From the NCBI GenBank assembly GCA_910588505.1, contig CAJUPQ010000013.1:1-57245 (forward strand): DNA of 57,245 nucleotides, given 5' to 3'. Under the pieces are notes generated by a model. That model was not told the DNA's origin and made no database searches. It saw nothing but the letters and a program-made list of their open reading frames with translations. Both the position numbers and the translations under genes were made by a program. Every line of letters starts with the position of its first letter. Within the stretch, counting starts at the first letter, position 1. This DNA comes from an uncultured Hungatella sp. GTDB taxonomy: Bacteria > Bacillota > Clostridia > Lachnospirales > Lachnospiraceae. Shown one piece after another: positions 17,507 through 26,396 of the stretch.

Positions 17507-17812
17507 GGTGTATTATTGAGTGAGCAAAGGGGCGAGAGGTGCCGCGGAGCCGGTCAGAGAAGGAGAGATATCCCGTCCGGGTTCAGATATGCCAAACATT
17601 CCGATGAGAATTTGTCGGCAACCGTTAGGTTGGTGACCCGCGCGTGCATCAGCACGCTTCCTCTGTTCCCTTAAAGCGGGAACTAGTCGGGTATCAGACC
17701 TCCTGTTTCTCTGGCCTCATCTCCATGGCATAAATTCACCCTGCCGGGACATCTCTCCTTCTCTGACTGGCATCACGACTACCCTCGCCTTTTGCTCACT
17801 AAGGTTATACAC
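17507..17812. repeat. Long hairpin intergenic repeat, copy A
   Basis: About 306 bp folding into one long imperfect hairpin. Outer arms carry GGTGTATTATT then AGTGAGCAA on the left and their complement on the right. The next arm segment GTCAGAGAAGGAGAGAT pairs with ATCTCTCCTTCTCTGAC. The inner arm ATGCC...GATGAG pairs with CTCATC...GGCAT. This copy has an extra segment of about 55 nt near its apex (around 17609-17665) that copies C and D lack. The rest of 17412-17877 contains no gene. Confidence 0.75.
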
Positions 17813-17877
17813 AAACTTAAAGCTCCGATTTATCCAAGTCAGGAAGGTGCCGGGAATAAGGCAAGTCCTTTTCTTTC

Positions 17878-17906
17878 TTGTATTGCCGCCCCCTTTCTTG
17901 TATAAT
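17878..17906 (+). promoter_or_regulatory. Predicted promoter of the dgt-dnaG-rpoD operon
   Basis: TTGTAT, 17 bp, TATAAT, located between repeat A and the dGTPase gene. A second TATAAT at 17971-17976 has only a weak -35 partner. Confidence 0.55.
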
Positions 17907-18078
17907 GATATCATAAAAAATAAAGGGATATTTTATCTAATATTTAGTGGTAAACTTGAGGGTTTGGAAATATAATATAGTTAAAGACTTTGAAGAAGAG
18001 GGCTTCATCCGGGCAGATCAGGGGAAAAGGGGTGGAAGCCGTCGAAACGGGGATATGAGAGAAGGGGAGGGGAGAAGT

Positions 18079-19089
18079 TTGACCATCAGAGAATCCATGG
18101 AGCAGCTGGAGGAGCAGGTTTTAAGCCCCTATGCTGCCCTGAGCAAAAATACGAGGGGGAGGGACAAGCCGGAGAGACTGTGCGACATTAGGCCGGAGTA
18201 TCAGAGGGACCGGGACAGGATCCTGCACTCCAAGTCCTTCCGCAGGTTAAAGCACAAAACCCAGGTGTTTCTGGCTCCGGAGGGGGATCATTACAGGACG
18301 CGCCTGACCCACACTCTGGAGGTGGCTCAGATCGCCAGGACCATCGCCAGATCCCTCTACATGAACGAGAGCCTGGCCGAGGCCATTGCCCTGGGCCATG
18401 ACTTAGGGCATACGCCCTTTGGCCACTCCGGGGAGGAGATCCTAAATAAACTGTGCAGCCACGGGTTTTCTCACAGCAGGCAGAGCGTCAGGCTGGTGGA
18501 GGTGCTGGAGAAAGACGGCCAGGGACTGAATTTGACATGGGAGGTCAGGGACGGGATCTTAAACCACGGGCTTTCCGCCAAACCGTCTACCCTGGAGGGT
18601 CATATCGTGCGGCTTTCCGACAAGATCGCCTATATAAACCATGATATTGACGACGCTATCCGGGCCAGGATCTTTAAGGAGGAGGACCTGCCCGGGGAGT
18701 ACACCGATATTTTAGGACACAGTGTGCGGGAGCGGCTCAACACCATGATCCGGGACATTATCGCCAACAGCCAGGGAAAGCCTGCTATTGTCATGTCCCC
18801 TCCTATGGAGAAGGCCATGAAGGATCTGCGGGCGTGGATGTTCAACACCGTGTACTCCAACAGCATTGCCAAGGCCGAGGAGGGGCGGGCTCAGAGGATG
18901 ATACAGTTTTTGTATGAGTACTACATGGAACATGTGGAGATCCTTCCCGGGGAGTATCTGTGGCTTATGGAGGAGAGAGGGGAGACAAAGGAGCGGGTGG
19001 TCTGCGACTACATCGCGGGTATGAGCGACCGCTTTGCAATTGACATGTTTGAGGAATTGTTTGTGCCGAAATCATGGAAGGCGCTTTAG
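18079..19089 (+). CDS. dgt: Deoxyguanosinetriphosphate triphosphohydrolase-like protein
   Basis: An HD-domain dNTP triphosphohydrolase of about 336 aa that cleaves dGTP to deoxyguanosine and triphosphate. Metal-binding residues are visible: His in RTRLTHTLEVAQIA, the HD pair in ALGHDLGHTPFGHSGEE, and Asp in SDKIAYINHDIDDA. The TTG at 18079 is chosen because GGGGAGGGG sits just upstream and the product then starts MTIRESMEQLE, as in relatives; an ATG at 18055 or GTG at 17947 would add non-conserved residues. It is the first gene of a run with dnaG and rpoD, a common Lachnospiraceae arrangement. Confidence 0.9.
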   Translation: MTIRESMEQLEEQVLSPYAALSKNTRGRDKPERLCDIRPEYQRDRDRILHSKSFRRLKHKTQVFLAPEGDHYRTRLTHTLEVAQIARTIARSLYMNESLAEAIALGHDLGHTPFGHSGEEILNKLCSHGFSHSRQSVRLVEVLEKDGQGLNLTWEVRDGILNHGLSAKPSTLEGHIVRLSDKIAYINHDIDDAIRARIFKEEDLPGEYTDILGHSVRERLNTMIRDIIANSQGKPAIVMSPPMEKAMKDLRAWMFNTVYSNSIAKAEEGRAQRMIQFLYEYYMEHVEILPGEYLWLMEERGETKERVVCDYIAGMSDRFAIDMFEELFVPKSWKAL

Positions 19090-19129
19090 CGCGTGTTTGA
19101 CATAGGGGAATGACAGATAGGAGTGGCTT

Positions 19130-20902
19130 ATGTTTTATCCGGAAGAGATTGTAGAGGAAGTAAGGACCAGGACAGATATTGTAGATATTGTTTCGGGGTA
19201 TGTGAAGCTGCAGAAAAAGGGCAGCAACTATTTTGGGCTGTGCCCTTTTCACAATGAGAAGTCCCCGTCCTTCTCAGTGTCTCCGGGCAAGCAGATGTAC
19301 TATTGCTTTGGATGCGGGGCTGGGGGCAACGCCATTACCTTTCTCATGGAATATGAAAATTACTCGTTTCCCGAGGCGTTGGAGGTACTGGCAGACAGGG
19401 TCGGGGTGGCGCTTCCAAAGGAGGAGCTGTCAAAGGAGGCCAGGGCCCAGGCGGACTTAAAGGCCACGCTTTTGGAGATCAATAAGCTGGCGGCCAACTA
19501 TTTTTATTACCAGTTAAAGCATCCTCAGGGAAAGGCGGGGTACGACTACCTGCGGGGGCGGCAGCTTGGGGACGACACCATCCGCAGGTTTGGGCTGGGG
19601 TTTGCCAACAAGACCGGGGCCGATCTGTACCGGTATCTGCGGGATAAAGGGTATGGGGACGGTATCCTTAAGGAGACTGGGCTGGTGACCATCGAGGAGC
19701 GGGGGACCCATGACAAGTTCTGGAACCGGGTCATGTTTCCCATTATGGATGTAAATAACCGGGTCATCGGGTTCGGAGGCCGGGTCATGGGGGACGGGAC
19801 GCCCAAATATTTAAATTCCCCGGAGACCAGGCTGTTTGACAAGAGCCGCAATCTGTACGGGCTCAACTACGCCAAAAGCTCCAGGGAAAAGTATCTGCTT
19901 ATCTGTGAGGGATATATGGATGTGATCGCCATGCACCAGGCCGGGTTTACCAACGCGGTGGCTTCCCTGGGGACGGCCTTTACTTCCCAGCACGCCTCCC
20001 TCATAAAGCGGTACACGGACCAGGTGATCCTGACCTATGACAGCGACGGAGCAGGCGTCAAGGCGGCTTTGAGGGCCATTCCCATCCTGAAGGAGGCGGG
20101 GGTCAGCGCCAAGGTGCTGAACATGGAGCCCTACAAGGACCCGGACGAGTTTATAAAGAATCTGGGCGCGGACGCCTTTCGGCAGCGGATCAGGGAGGCG
20201 AAAAACAGCTTTCTGTTTGAGATCGACGTACTTAAGAAGGAGTTTAACCTGGAAGATCCGGAGCAGAAGACCCGGTTTTACAACAGCGCGGCCAGAAAAC
20301 TTTTGGAGTTTAGGGAGGCCCTGGAGCGGGACAATTACATACAGGCCGTGTCCAGGGAGCATATGATCAATTACCAGGATCTTAAAAAGCTGGTAAACAG
20401 CCTGGGCAGCAGGCTGGGGACAGGCCCGGCGGCGGGAGCGCAGCCAAAGCCTTCCTCTTACCAGGAACAACGGAAAAAGGAGAAGGAGGACGGGCCTAAA
20501 AAGTCCCAGAGACTTCTTCTCACCTGGCTGATCGAGGAGCCAAGGCTGTTTGACAAGATCGACGGCATTATAACCCCGGATGATTTTAAGGAGGATTTGT
20601 ACCACAAGGTGGCGGCCATGGTGTTTGAGAGCCATGCCAGGGGGGAAGTGAACCCGGCGGCCATCCTGGATCATTTTATCAATGACCAGGAAGAGTACAA
20701 GACCGTGGCTTCGCTGTTTCACGCCAGGCTTAAGGAGTCTCTGTCCGGGGAGGAACAGAATAAGGCGTTTACGGAGACTGTGTACAAGGTAAAGAAGAAC
20801 AGTCTTGACGAGGCCAGCAGGACGGCCACGGACATCGCGCAGATGCAGGATATCATCCGGGCGCAAAGCGAGTTAAAGCGCCTGCATATTTCCCTTGATT
20901 GA
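19130..20902 (+). CDS. dnaG: DNA primase
   Basis: A 590-aa primase making RNA primers at the replication fork. The N-terminal zinc ribbon has CPFHNEKSPSF and YYCFGCGAGGN (CHC2 type, about 40-65). The Toprim core contains LICEGYMDVIAMHQAG (about 260) and YDSDGAG (about 305), with the catalytic Glu and Asp residues present. The C-terminal helicase-interaction domain (450-590) is helical. Length is normal for Firmicutes. The stop lies beside the start region of rpoD, the classic macromolecular-synthesis pairing. Confidence 0.97.
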   Translation: MFYPEEIVEEVRTRTDIVDIVSGYVKLQKKGSNYFGLCPFHNEKSPSFSVSPGKQMYYCFGCGAGGNAITFLMEYENYSFPEALEVLADRVGVALPKEELSKEARAQADLKATLLEINKLAANYFYYQLKHPQGKAGYDYLRGRQLGDDTIRRFGLGFANKTGADLYRYLRDKGYGDGILKETGLVTIEERGTHDKFWNRVMFPIMDVNNRVIGFGGRVMGDGTPKYLNSPETRLFDKSRNLYGLNYAKSSREKYLLICEGYMDVIAMHQAGFTNAVASLGTAFTSQHASLIKRYTDQVILTYDSDGAGVKAALRAIPILKEAGVSAKVLNMEPYKDPDEFIKNLGADAFRQRIREAKNSFLFEIDVLKKEFNLEDPEQKTRFYNSAARKLLEFREALERDNYIQAVSREHMINYQDLKKLVNSLGSRLGTGPAAGAQPKPSSYQEQRKKEKEDGPKKSQRLLLTWLIEEPRLFDKIDGIITPDDFKEDLYHKVAAMVFESHARGEVNPAAILDHFINDQEEYKTVASLFHARLKESLSGEEQNKAFTETVYKVKKNSLDEASRTATDIAQMQDIIRAQSELKRLHISLD

Positions 20903-20922
20903 GGCAACACTATAGGGAGACT

Positions 20923-22068
20923 ATGGAAAGGTTGGACCGTATGGACGAGAAGACATTGGGTTTTGAGGAGAAGCTGGCATTATTGTTGGGGGAGGCCAGA
21001 AAGAAGAAAAACGTGCTGGAAAACCGGGAGGTGCTGGATTTTTTTTCCGGGGAGACGCTGGACGGGGACCGGCTGGACAAGATCTACGACTTTTTGGAAG
21101 CCAACAAGGTGGACGTCCTAAGGCTTGGGGACGAGGGGGAGATGGACGGGGACCTTTTCGCGGAGGAGGAGATGGACCTGGACCACGAGGAGGAGATCGA
21201 CCTGGAGAAGATCGACTTGTCCGTTCCCGAGGGCGTCGGCATCGAGGACCCGGTGCGCATGTATTTGAAGGAGATCGGCAAAGTGCCCCTTTTGTCTCTG
21301 GAGGAGGAGACCTGGCTGGCCAGGAGGATCGAGCTTGGGGATGAGGATGCCAAAAAGATCCTGGCGGAGGCAAACCTGCGGCTGGTGGTCAGCATCGCCA
21401 AGCGGTACGTAGGGCGGGGGATGCAGTTTCTGGATCTGATCCAGGAGGGGAATCTGGGGCTTATTAAGGCTGTGGAGAAATTTGACTACACAAAGGGGTA
21501 CAAATTCAGCACCTATGCTACCTGGTGGATCCGCCAGGCCATTACCAGGGCCATTGCCGACCAGGCCAGGACCATCCGGATCCCGGTCCATATGGTGGAG
21601 ACTATCAACCGGCTGATACGGGTGTCCAGACAGCTTTTGCAGGAGCTGGGGCGGGAGCCGTCGGCGGAGGAGATCGCGGCCCGGGCCCAGATGCCTGTGG
21701 AGCGGGTGCGGGAGGTGTTAAAGATCTCCCAGGAGCCGGTGTCTTTGGAGACGCCTATCGGCGAGGAGGAGGACAGCCATCTGGGGGATTTTATCCAGGA
21801 CGAGCATGTGGCGGTGCCTGCGGAGGCGGCTGCGTTTACCCTGCTCCACGAGCAGCTGATGGAGGTTCTTGAGACGCTGACAGAGCGGGAACAGAAGGTG
21901 TTAAAGCTGCGGTTTGGCCTGGAGGACGGCAGACCCAGGACTCTGGAGGAGGTGGGCCGCGATTTTAACGTGACCAGGGAGAGGATCCGGCAGATCGAGG
22001 CCAAGGCGCTGCGAAAGCTCAGGCACCCCAGCAGGAGTAAGAAGCTTCGGGATTATCTGGACGAGTGA
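20923..22068 (+). CDS. rpoD: Primary RNA polymerase sigma factor (sigma-A)
   Basis: The housekeeping sigma factor, about 381 aa. Region 1.2 has DPVRMYLKEIGKVPLLS. Region 2 includes LRLVVSIAKRYVGRGMQFLDLIQEGNLGL and the -10 recognition helix YKFSTYATWWIRQAI. Regions 3 and 4 end with the -35 reader TLEEVGRDFNVTRERIRQIEAKALRKLRHPSR. The acidic N-terminal part resembles a short region 1.1. The ATG at 20923 is preferred over an in-frame TTG at 20899 that overlaps dnaG; an ATG at 20941 is a third option with AAAGG upstream. Confidence 0.96.
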   Translation: MERLDRMDEKTLGFEEKLALLLGEARKKKNVLENREVLDFFSGETLDGDRLDKIYDFLEANKVDVLRLGDEGEMDGDLFAEEEMDLDHEEEIDLEKIDLSVPEGVGIEDPVRMYLKEIGKVPLLSLEEETWLARRIELGDEDAKKILAEANLRLVVSIAKRYVGRGMQFLDLIQEGNLGLIKAVEKFDYTKGYKFSTYATWWIRQAITRAIADQARTIRIPVHMVETINRLIRVSRQLLQELGREPSAEEIAARAQMPVERVREVLKISQEPVSLETPIGEEEDSHLGDFIQDEHVAVPAEAAAFTLLHEQLMEVLETLTEREQKVLKLRFGLEDGRPRTLEEVGRDFNVTRERIRQIEAKALRKLRHPSRSKKLRDYLDE

Positions 22069-22101
22069 CGGCACGGTTGGAGGAAAGGAGGAGGCGGGAC
22101 T

Positions 22102-22842
22102 TTGAGACTGTCGAAAAGGCTGGAGCTTTTGCTCTCTTTTGTGGAACCCGGAGGCCGGGTGGCGGACGTGGGGACAGACCACGGGTTTATCCCGGTTGAG
22201 CTTGTGCGGCGGGCCATTGCTTATAAGGCCATTGCCATGGATGTGCGGCCGGGGCCTCTTTTAAGAGCCAGGGAGCATATCCGGCAGGCCGGACTTTGGG
22301 AGAGGATCGAGACCCGGCTTGGGGACGGGGTGGAGCGGCTTTCTTCGGGGGAGGCGGATACAGTGGTCATTGCCGGCATGGGCGGCCAGCTGGTGATACA
22401 TATTTTGGAAAACGGGCGGCGTTTGTGGGGGGATGTGAGGCACTGGATTTTGTCCCCCCAGTCGGAGCTTGACAAAGTCAGGCGGTTTTTGTATGACAGA
22501 GGGTTTGAACTGGCAAGAGAGGACATGGTGGAGGATGAGGGGAAGTATTATACGGTCATGGACGCGGTTTACCGGGGAGACAGATCAGGGGAGAAGGCGC
22601 TGACCGAGGCGGAGTATCTGTACGGGCCAAAGCTGATCGGGGAGAGAAACCAGGTGCTGATGGAGTTTCTTGAAAGGGAGGAGCGGCAGCTTCTGGGGAT
22701 CATGAGGGGACTTGAGGGGAAGGAAGGGGAGAAGGCCCAAAGCAGGAGAGAGGAGCTTGGGAGGAAGGTTGAGGGGATACGATATTTACTAAATCCCGGG
22801 AACATCCCCGGGATGGAAGGGAAGGATAAACGACAGTTATGA
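22102..22842 (+). CDS. trmK: tRNA (adenine(22)-N1)-methyltransferase
   Basis: A 246-aa SAM-dependent methyltransferase that makes m1A22 in tRNA (TrmK/YqfN family, COG2384). The SAM motif GGRVADVGTDHGFIPVELVRR is near the N-terminus, followed by AMDVRPGPLLRA and VIAGMGGQLVIHIL, the latter typical of TrmK. A C-terminal coiled-coil region (about 160-230) is also a family trait. It starts at TTG with AAAGGAGGAGG upstream. Its stop overlaps the next start by 4 bp, and in Firmicutes it regularly lies between rpoD and the nif3-like gene. Confidence 0.93.
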   Translation: MRLSKRLELLLSFVEPGGRVADVGTDHGFIPVELVRRAIAYKAIAMDVRPGPLLRAREHIRQAGLWERIETRLGDGVERLSSGEADTVVIAGMGGQLVIHILENGRRLWGDVRHWILSPQSELDKVRRFLYDRGFELAREDMVEDEGKYYTVMDAVYRGDRSGEKALTEAEYLYGPKLIGERNQVLMEFLEREERQLLGIMRGLEGKEGEKAQSRREELGRKVEGIRYLLNPGNIPGMEGKDKRQL

Positions 22843-23642
22843 AGTGTAGGGAGCTTATAAACCGTCTGGAGCGGCTGGCCCCTTTGTCTTATGCCTGCTC
22901 CTGGGATAATCCGGGATTTTTGGCAGGCAGGGGGGACAAGGAGGTGAGCAGGGTGCTTGTAGCCCTGGACGCCACGGATGAGGTGGTGGAGACGGCAGTG
23001 AACGAGGGGTGTGACTTTCTTTTGACCCATCACCCCCTGGTCTTTGGTTCCATAAAAAAGGTCAATGACCAGGATTTTATCGGAAGAAGGCTGGTGAGGC
23101 TGATCCAGGCGGATATCAGTTATTATGCCATGCATACCAACTTTGACTGCGCGCCGGGGTGTATGGGGGACGCGGCGGGAAAGCGGCTGGGACTTTCTGA
23201 CACGCAGCCTCTGGAGAAGATGGGGGAGGATGTGAACACCGGGATGCCCTACGGCATCGGTGTCTGCGGGAACCTTAAGAAGGCCGTGAGTCTAAAGGAG
23301 CTGGCTTTGACCGTGAAGGAGCGGTTTGGGCTGCCATTTGTCAATATTTACGGGGCAAAGGAGTGTGACGGACCCATAAGCCGTGTGGCGCTGTGTCCCG
23401 GGTCCGGCAAGGGGATGAGCGGCCATGCCTTAAGTCTGGGAGCCCAGGTTCTCATCACCGGGGATGTGGGGCATCATGACGGCATCGACGCGGTGGCCCA
23501 GGGGCTTTTCGTTATTGACGGGGGCCACTACGGGCTGGAGCATTTGTTTATGGATTTTATGGAAACCTATATCAGAGAACAGGTAGACCGGGATCTGGTA
23601 GTCATAAAGGCACCGGAGGCGTTTCCGGTGACGGCGATGTAA
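22839..23642 (+). CDS. Nif3-like dinuclear metal center protein
   Basis: A 267-aa NIF3/DUF34 family protein, forming hexameric rings with a two-metal site. Motifs are YACSWDNPGFLAG near the N-terminus, VALDATDEVV, LLTHHPLVF (metal-binding His pair, about 63-64), MHTNFDCAPGCMGD (about 100), and the C-terminal TGDVGHHDGIDAVAQGLFVIDGGHYGLE. The role is unresolved, with GTP cyclohydrolase-like and metal-insertion ideas in the literature. It overlaps trmK by 4 bp and is translationally coupled to it. Confidence 0.93.
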   Translation: MKCRELINRLERLAPLSYACSWDNPGFLAGRGDKEVSRVLVALDATDEVVETAVNEGCDFLLTHHPLVFGSIKKVNDQDFIGRRLVRLIQADISYYAMHTNFDCAPGCMGDAAGKRLGLSDTQPLEKMGEDVNTGMPYGIGVCGNLKKAVSLKELALTVKERFGLPFVNIYGAKECDGPISRVALCPGSGKGMSGHALSLGAQVLITGDVGHHDGIDAVAQGLFVIDGGHYGLEHLFMDFMETYIREQVDRDLVVIKAPEAFPVTAM

Positions 23643-23651
23643 GCGGGGCGA

Positions 23652-23759
23652 AGAGCGTGTTTGAAAATTCATTCCCGCCAGATGCGCGCCCCACTTCGCG
23701 GTATATTTGAGCCAAATTGTGACACACATCTGTCAGAAAGCAATTTTCAAACACGCTCT
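23652..23759. repeat. MITE-like element with perfect 18-bp inverted ends
   Basis: AGAGCGTGTTTGAAAATT at the left is the exact reverse complement of the right end, with 72 bp between. It has no coding potential and sits between the nif3-like gene and the kinase gene. The size and ends fit a miniature inverted-repeat element. A diverged relative of the end sequence occurs at 36940. Confidence 0.7.
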
Positions 23760-23852
23760 AGCGGATCACAGGAGAGTTATGATACGAGCAGCCGACTTCG
23801 GGATACCCGGAGGGCTGCGGACAGAGCATAAGCTTTGCTAAGGAGGAGCATT

Positions 23853-25508
23853 TTGGAATACGTAACCATAGGAGAAAGACGGAAGGGGTATGCAGCCGGC
23901 ACCACATTTTTGCAGATTGCCCAGGAATACCAGCCACAGTATGAGGATGATATCCTACTTGTTTCGGTAAACAGAAAGCTGATGGAGCTTCACAAGACCG
24001 TTGATGAGGACTGCAGGGTGGAGTTTATCACGGCAAGGGACAAGCCGGGGATGCAGGCTTATCAGCGCAGCGCCAAGCTTATTATGCTGAAAGCGTTTTA
24101 TGATATTGTGGGAAAGGACCGGGTGGAGCGGATCTGCGTGGAATTTTCCCTGGGAAAAGGACTTTTTGTGGAGGTAAAGGGGGATGTGACCATTACGGAT
24201 CAGCTTCTTTTGCGGGTGAAGCAGAGAATGCTGGACTATGTGGCCCAGGAGCTGCCGATCATGAAACGCAGTGTCAACACAGACCAGGCGGTGGAGCTGT
24301 TTACCAGACATGGGATGTTTGACAAGGCCAGTCTCTTTCGGTATCGGATGGCTTCCAGGGTAAATCTCTACAATCTGGCCGGGTTTGAGGATTATTTCTA
24401 CGGATACATGGTCCAGAATACAGGGTATGTGAAATACTTTGACCTGATGAAGTACGGCCACGGCTTTGTGCTGATGCTGCCGGGCCGCAGTGCTCCAAAG
24501 GTGGTGCCAGAGCTTAACACCAGCCGGAAGCTGTTTGAGGTGATGACCGAGTCTTCCCGTTGGGGCGACAGACTGGGCCTTGCCAATGTGGGAGCCCTCA
24601 ACAATGAGATCGCCAGGGGCAAGGCCAATGACCTGATCCTGATCCAGGAGGCTTTGCAGGAGAAGAAGATCGGACAGATCGCGGAGATGATCGCTCAGGG
24701 GGCAGACAAGAAGTTTGTGATGATCGCCGGGCCTTCCTCGTCAGGCAAGACCACGTTTTCCCACAGGCTCTGCATCCAGCTTCGGGCTTTAGGTTTAAAG
24801 CCTCACCCCATCGGGGTGGATGACTACTTTGTCAACCGGGAGGACAGCCCCAAAGACGCCCAGGGCAACTATGATTTTGAGGTGCTGGAGTGCCTGGACA
24901 TCAAGAAGTTTAATGAGGACATGACAAACCTTCTGGAGGGAAAGACCGTGGAGCTTCCCCGGTTTAATTTTCTGACGGGAACCAGGGAGTACAAGGGGGA
25001 CTTTCTGACACTGGGAGAGGAGGATATCTTGGTGATCGAGGGCATCCACTGTCTCAATGACAAGCTGTCCTACACTCTTCCCAGGGAGAGCAAGTTTAAG
25101 ATCTACATAAGCGCTCTGACCCAGCTAAATATTGACGAGCACAACCGGATCCCCACCACGGACGCCAGGCTGATCCGGCGCATGGTGCGGGACGCCAGGA
25201 CCAGAGGGGCCACGGCCCGGGACACCATCCGCAGATGGCCGTCTGTGCGGCGGGGGGAGGAGCAGAATATCTTTCCGTTCCAGGAGGATGCGGATGTGAT
25301 GTTTAATTCCGCTCTGGTCTACGAGCTGGCAGTGCTAAAGCAGTACGCCCAGCCCCTGTTGTTCCAGATCCCAAAGGACGCGAAAGAGTATGTGGAGGCA
25401 AAAAAGCTTTTGAAGTTTTTGGATTATTTTTTGGGGATCAGCAGCGAGGATATCCCCCATAATTCCATTGTGAGGGAGTTTATTGGGGGGAGTTGTTTTC
25501 GGGTGTAG
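23853..25508 (+). CDS. TGS-domain nucleoside (uridine-type) kinase
   Basis: A 551-aa fusion protein. The N-terminal TGS domain (about 1-60) and ThrRS second-additional-domain-like part (70-220, with FTRHGMFDKASLF) resemble threonyl-tRNA synthetase editing modules. The C-terminal half is a uridine kinase/phosphoribulokinase P-loop domain: Walker A AGPSSSGKTTFSHRL, then DDYFVNRED and LEVIEGIHCLND-like text (ILVIEGIHCLND). The family is widespread in Clostridia and annotated as nucleoside kinase; the substrate is unproven. The TTG at 23853 follows AGGAGG with a 6-nt gap, so it is a better start than the TTG at 23835. Confidence 0.88.
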   Translation: MEYVTIGERRKGYAAGTTFLQIAQEYQPQYEDDILLVSVNRKLMELHKTVDEDCRVEFITARDKPGMQAYQRSAKLIMLKAFYDIVGKDRVERICVEFSLGKGLFVEVKGDVTITDQLLLRVKQRMLDYVAQELPIMKRSVNTDQAVELFTRHGMFDKASLFRYRMASRVNLYNLAGFEDYFYGYMVQNTGYVKYFDLMKYGHGFVLMLPGRSAPKVVPELNTSRKLFEVMTESSRWGDRLGLANVGALNNEIARGKANDLILIQEALQEKKIGQIAEMIAQGADKKFVMIAGPSSSGKTTFSHRLCIQLRALGLKPHPIGVDDYFVNREDSPKDAQGNYDFEVLECLDIKKFNEDMTNLLEGKTVELPRFNFLTGTREYKGDFLTLGEEDILVIEGIHCLNDKLSYTLPRESKFKIYISALTQLNIDEHNRIPTTDARLIRRMVRDARTRGATARDTIRRWPSVRRGEEQNIFPFQEDADVMFNSALVYELAVLKQYAQPLLFQIPKDAKEYVEAKKLLKFLDYFLGISSEDIPHNSIVREFIGGSCFRV

Positions 25509-25790
25509 GAGGGGCGTGCCAGCGCCAAGAGATTAATACATAGTGAAAGGTGTAATGAAATGGGGATAAACTTTGACAAACCACATAGAGATTATGCGTT
25601 CATCTACTATAGTAGCCGATAGGCTGTGTGGAGCTGTTACTGATCCGATAATCCGCAATGCACAAGAAAAGCGACAGCTTACAGCATAACATACGTATTG
25701 GAGAATAAATGATATTCGTCATCGAAAAATGGAATACAATATGATGTTACTTTTTGGAGGCAAAATCGGCGTGGGACTTTGCAAATGTAG

Positions 25791-25901
25791 GATGCGATTG
25801 AAGAAGAAGGGCGTGTTTATGGTGGCGGGCTAAAGAAAATTGAACCAAAGGAACTTGCGAAAGTATCATGCGCTAATTTGATAGATCTATGCATGGTATA
25901 G
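25791..25901 (+). pseudogene. Remnant of an adenine-specific DNA methyltransferase C-terminus
   Basis: One frame reads DAIEEEGRVYGGGLKKIEP followed by KELAKVS and a stop at 25899-25901. The GRVYGGGLxKxEPKEL motif is typical of the extreme C-terminus of N6-adenine methyltransferases. Upstream, 25559-25790 shows only short stop-interrupted frames. Nothing functional is expected. The rest of 25509-25925 is AT-richer than its surroundings and has no gene I can support. Confidence 0.5.
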
Positions 25902-25929
25902 CAATATCAATACTTTGTAGAAATTAACC

Positions 25930-25958
25930 TTTACAATCCCAAACGATTCTATTATAAT
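25930..25958 (+). promoter_or_regulatory. Promoter of rnpB
   Basis: TTTACA, 17-bp spacer, TATAAT, placing the transcription start at about 25965, just at the RNase P RNA P1 stem. Confidence 0.75.
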
Positions 25959-25970
25959 AAAAAAACAGAG

Positions 25971-26324
25971 GATTCGGAGTAAGACAAATGGCCGCTGCCG
26001 CGGCGCCGAAAGGCGGCGGGAGAGGAAAGTCCGGGCTTCACAGGGCAGGAATGCCAGATAACGTCTGGCGGAGGCGACTCCAGGGACAGTGCAACAGAAA
26101 TATACCGCCGGCATGGCCGGTAAGGGTGGAAGGGCAGTGTAAGAGACTACCGCCTGTCTGGCAACAGACAGGGCACATGTAAACCCCATTCGAAGCAAGA
26201 CCGAACAGAAAGCATAAGGCGGCCCGTCTGCTTTCGGGTAGGTCGCTTGAGCCTGGCGGCGACGCCAGGCCTAGATAGATGGCCATTCAACGACATAACC
26301 CGGCTTATCGTTTTGCTCTGAAGC
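25971..26324 (+). ncRNA. rnpB: RNase P RNA (bacterial class A)
   Basis: The catalytic RNA that matures tRNA 5' ends. Hallmarks are GAGGAAAGTCCGGGCT followed by CACAGGGCAGG at about 26023-26050, the central ACAGAAA and GTAAACCCC blocks, and the 3' pairing region CATAACCCGGCTTAT. P1 is formed by TTCGGAGTAA at the 5' end and TTGCTCTGAA at 26313-26322, pairing with two G-U pairs. The CCA-binding GG and the rest of the core look intact. The gene lies between its own promoter and a strong terminator. Confidence 0.95.
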
Positions 26325-26335
26325 TGAAAAAACAG

Positions 26336-26382
26336 ACCGCCTTTCCCGCTGGCTCTATCAGCGGGAGGGCGGTTTATTTTTT
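26336..26382. terminator. Terminator shared by rnpB and pyrI
   Basis: ACCGCCTTTCCCGCTG pairs with CAGCGGGAGGGCGGT (one bulge), followed by TTATTTTTTAT. It lies between the convergent rnpB and pyrI genes and can serve both. Confidence 0.85.
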
Positions 26383-26396
26383 ATCTGACACAATCT

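Noticed and set aside
17947..18078. Longer dGTPase start at GTG 17947
   Set aside because: The added residues are non-conserved, and the first TATAAT of the leader would fall inside coding sequence; TTG 18079 has the good ribosome site.
25887..26286. Open frames on the minus strand across 25.9-26.3 kb
   Set aside because: They lie over the RNase P RNA gene, whose structure accounts for the sequence.
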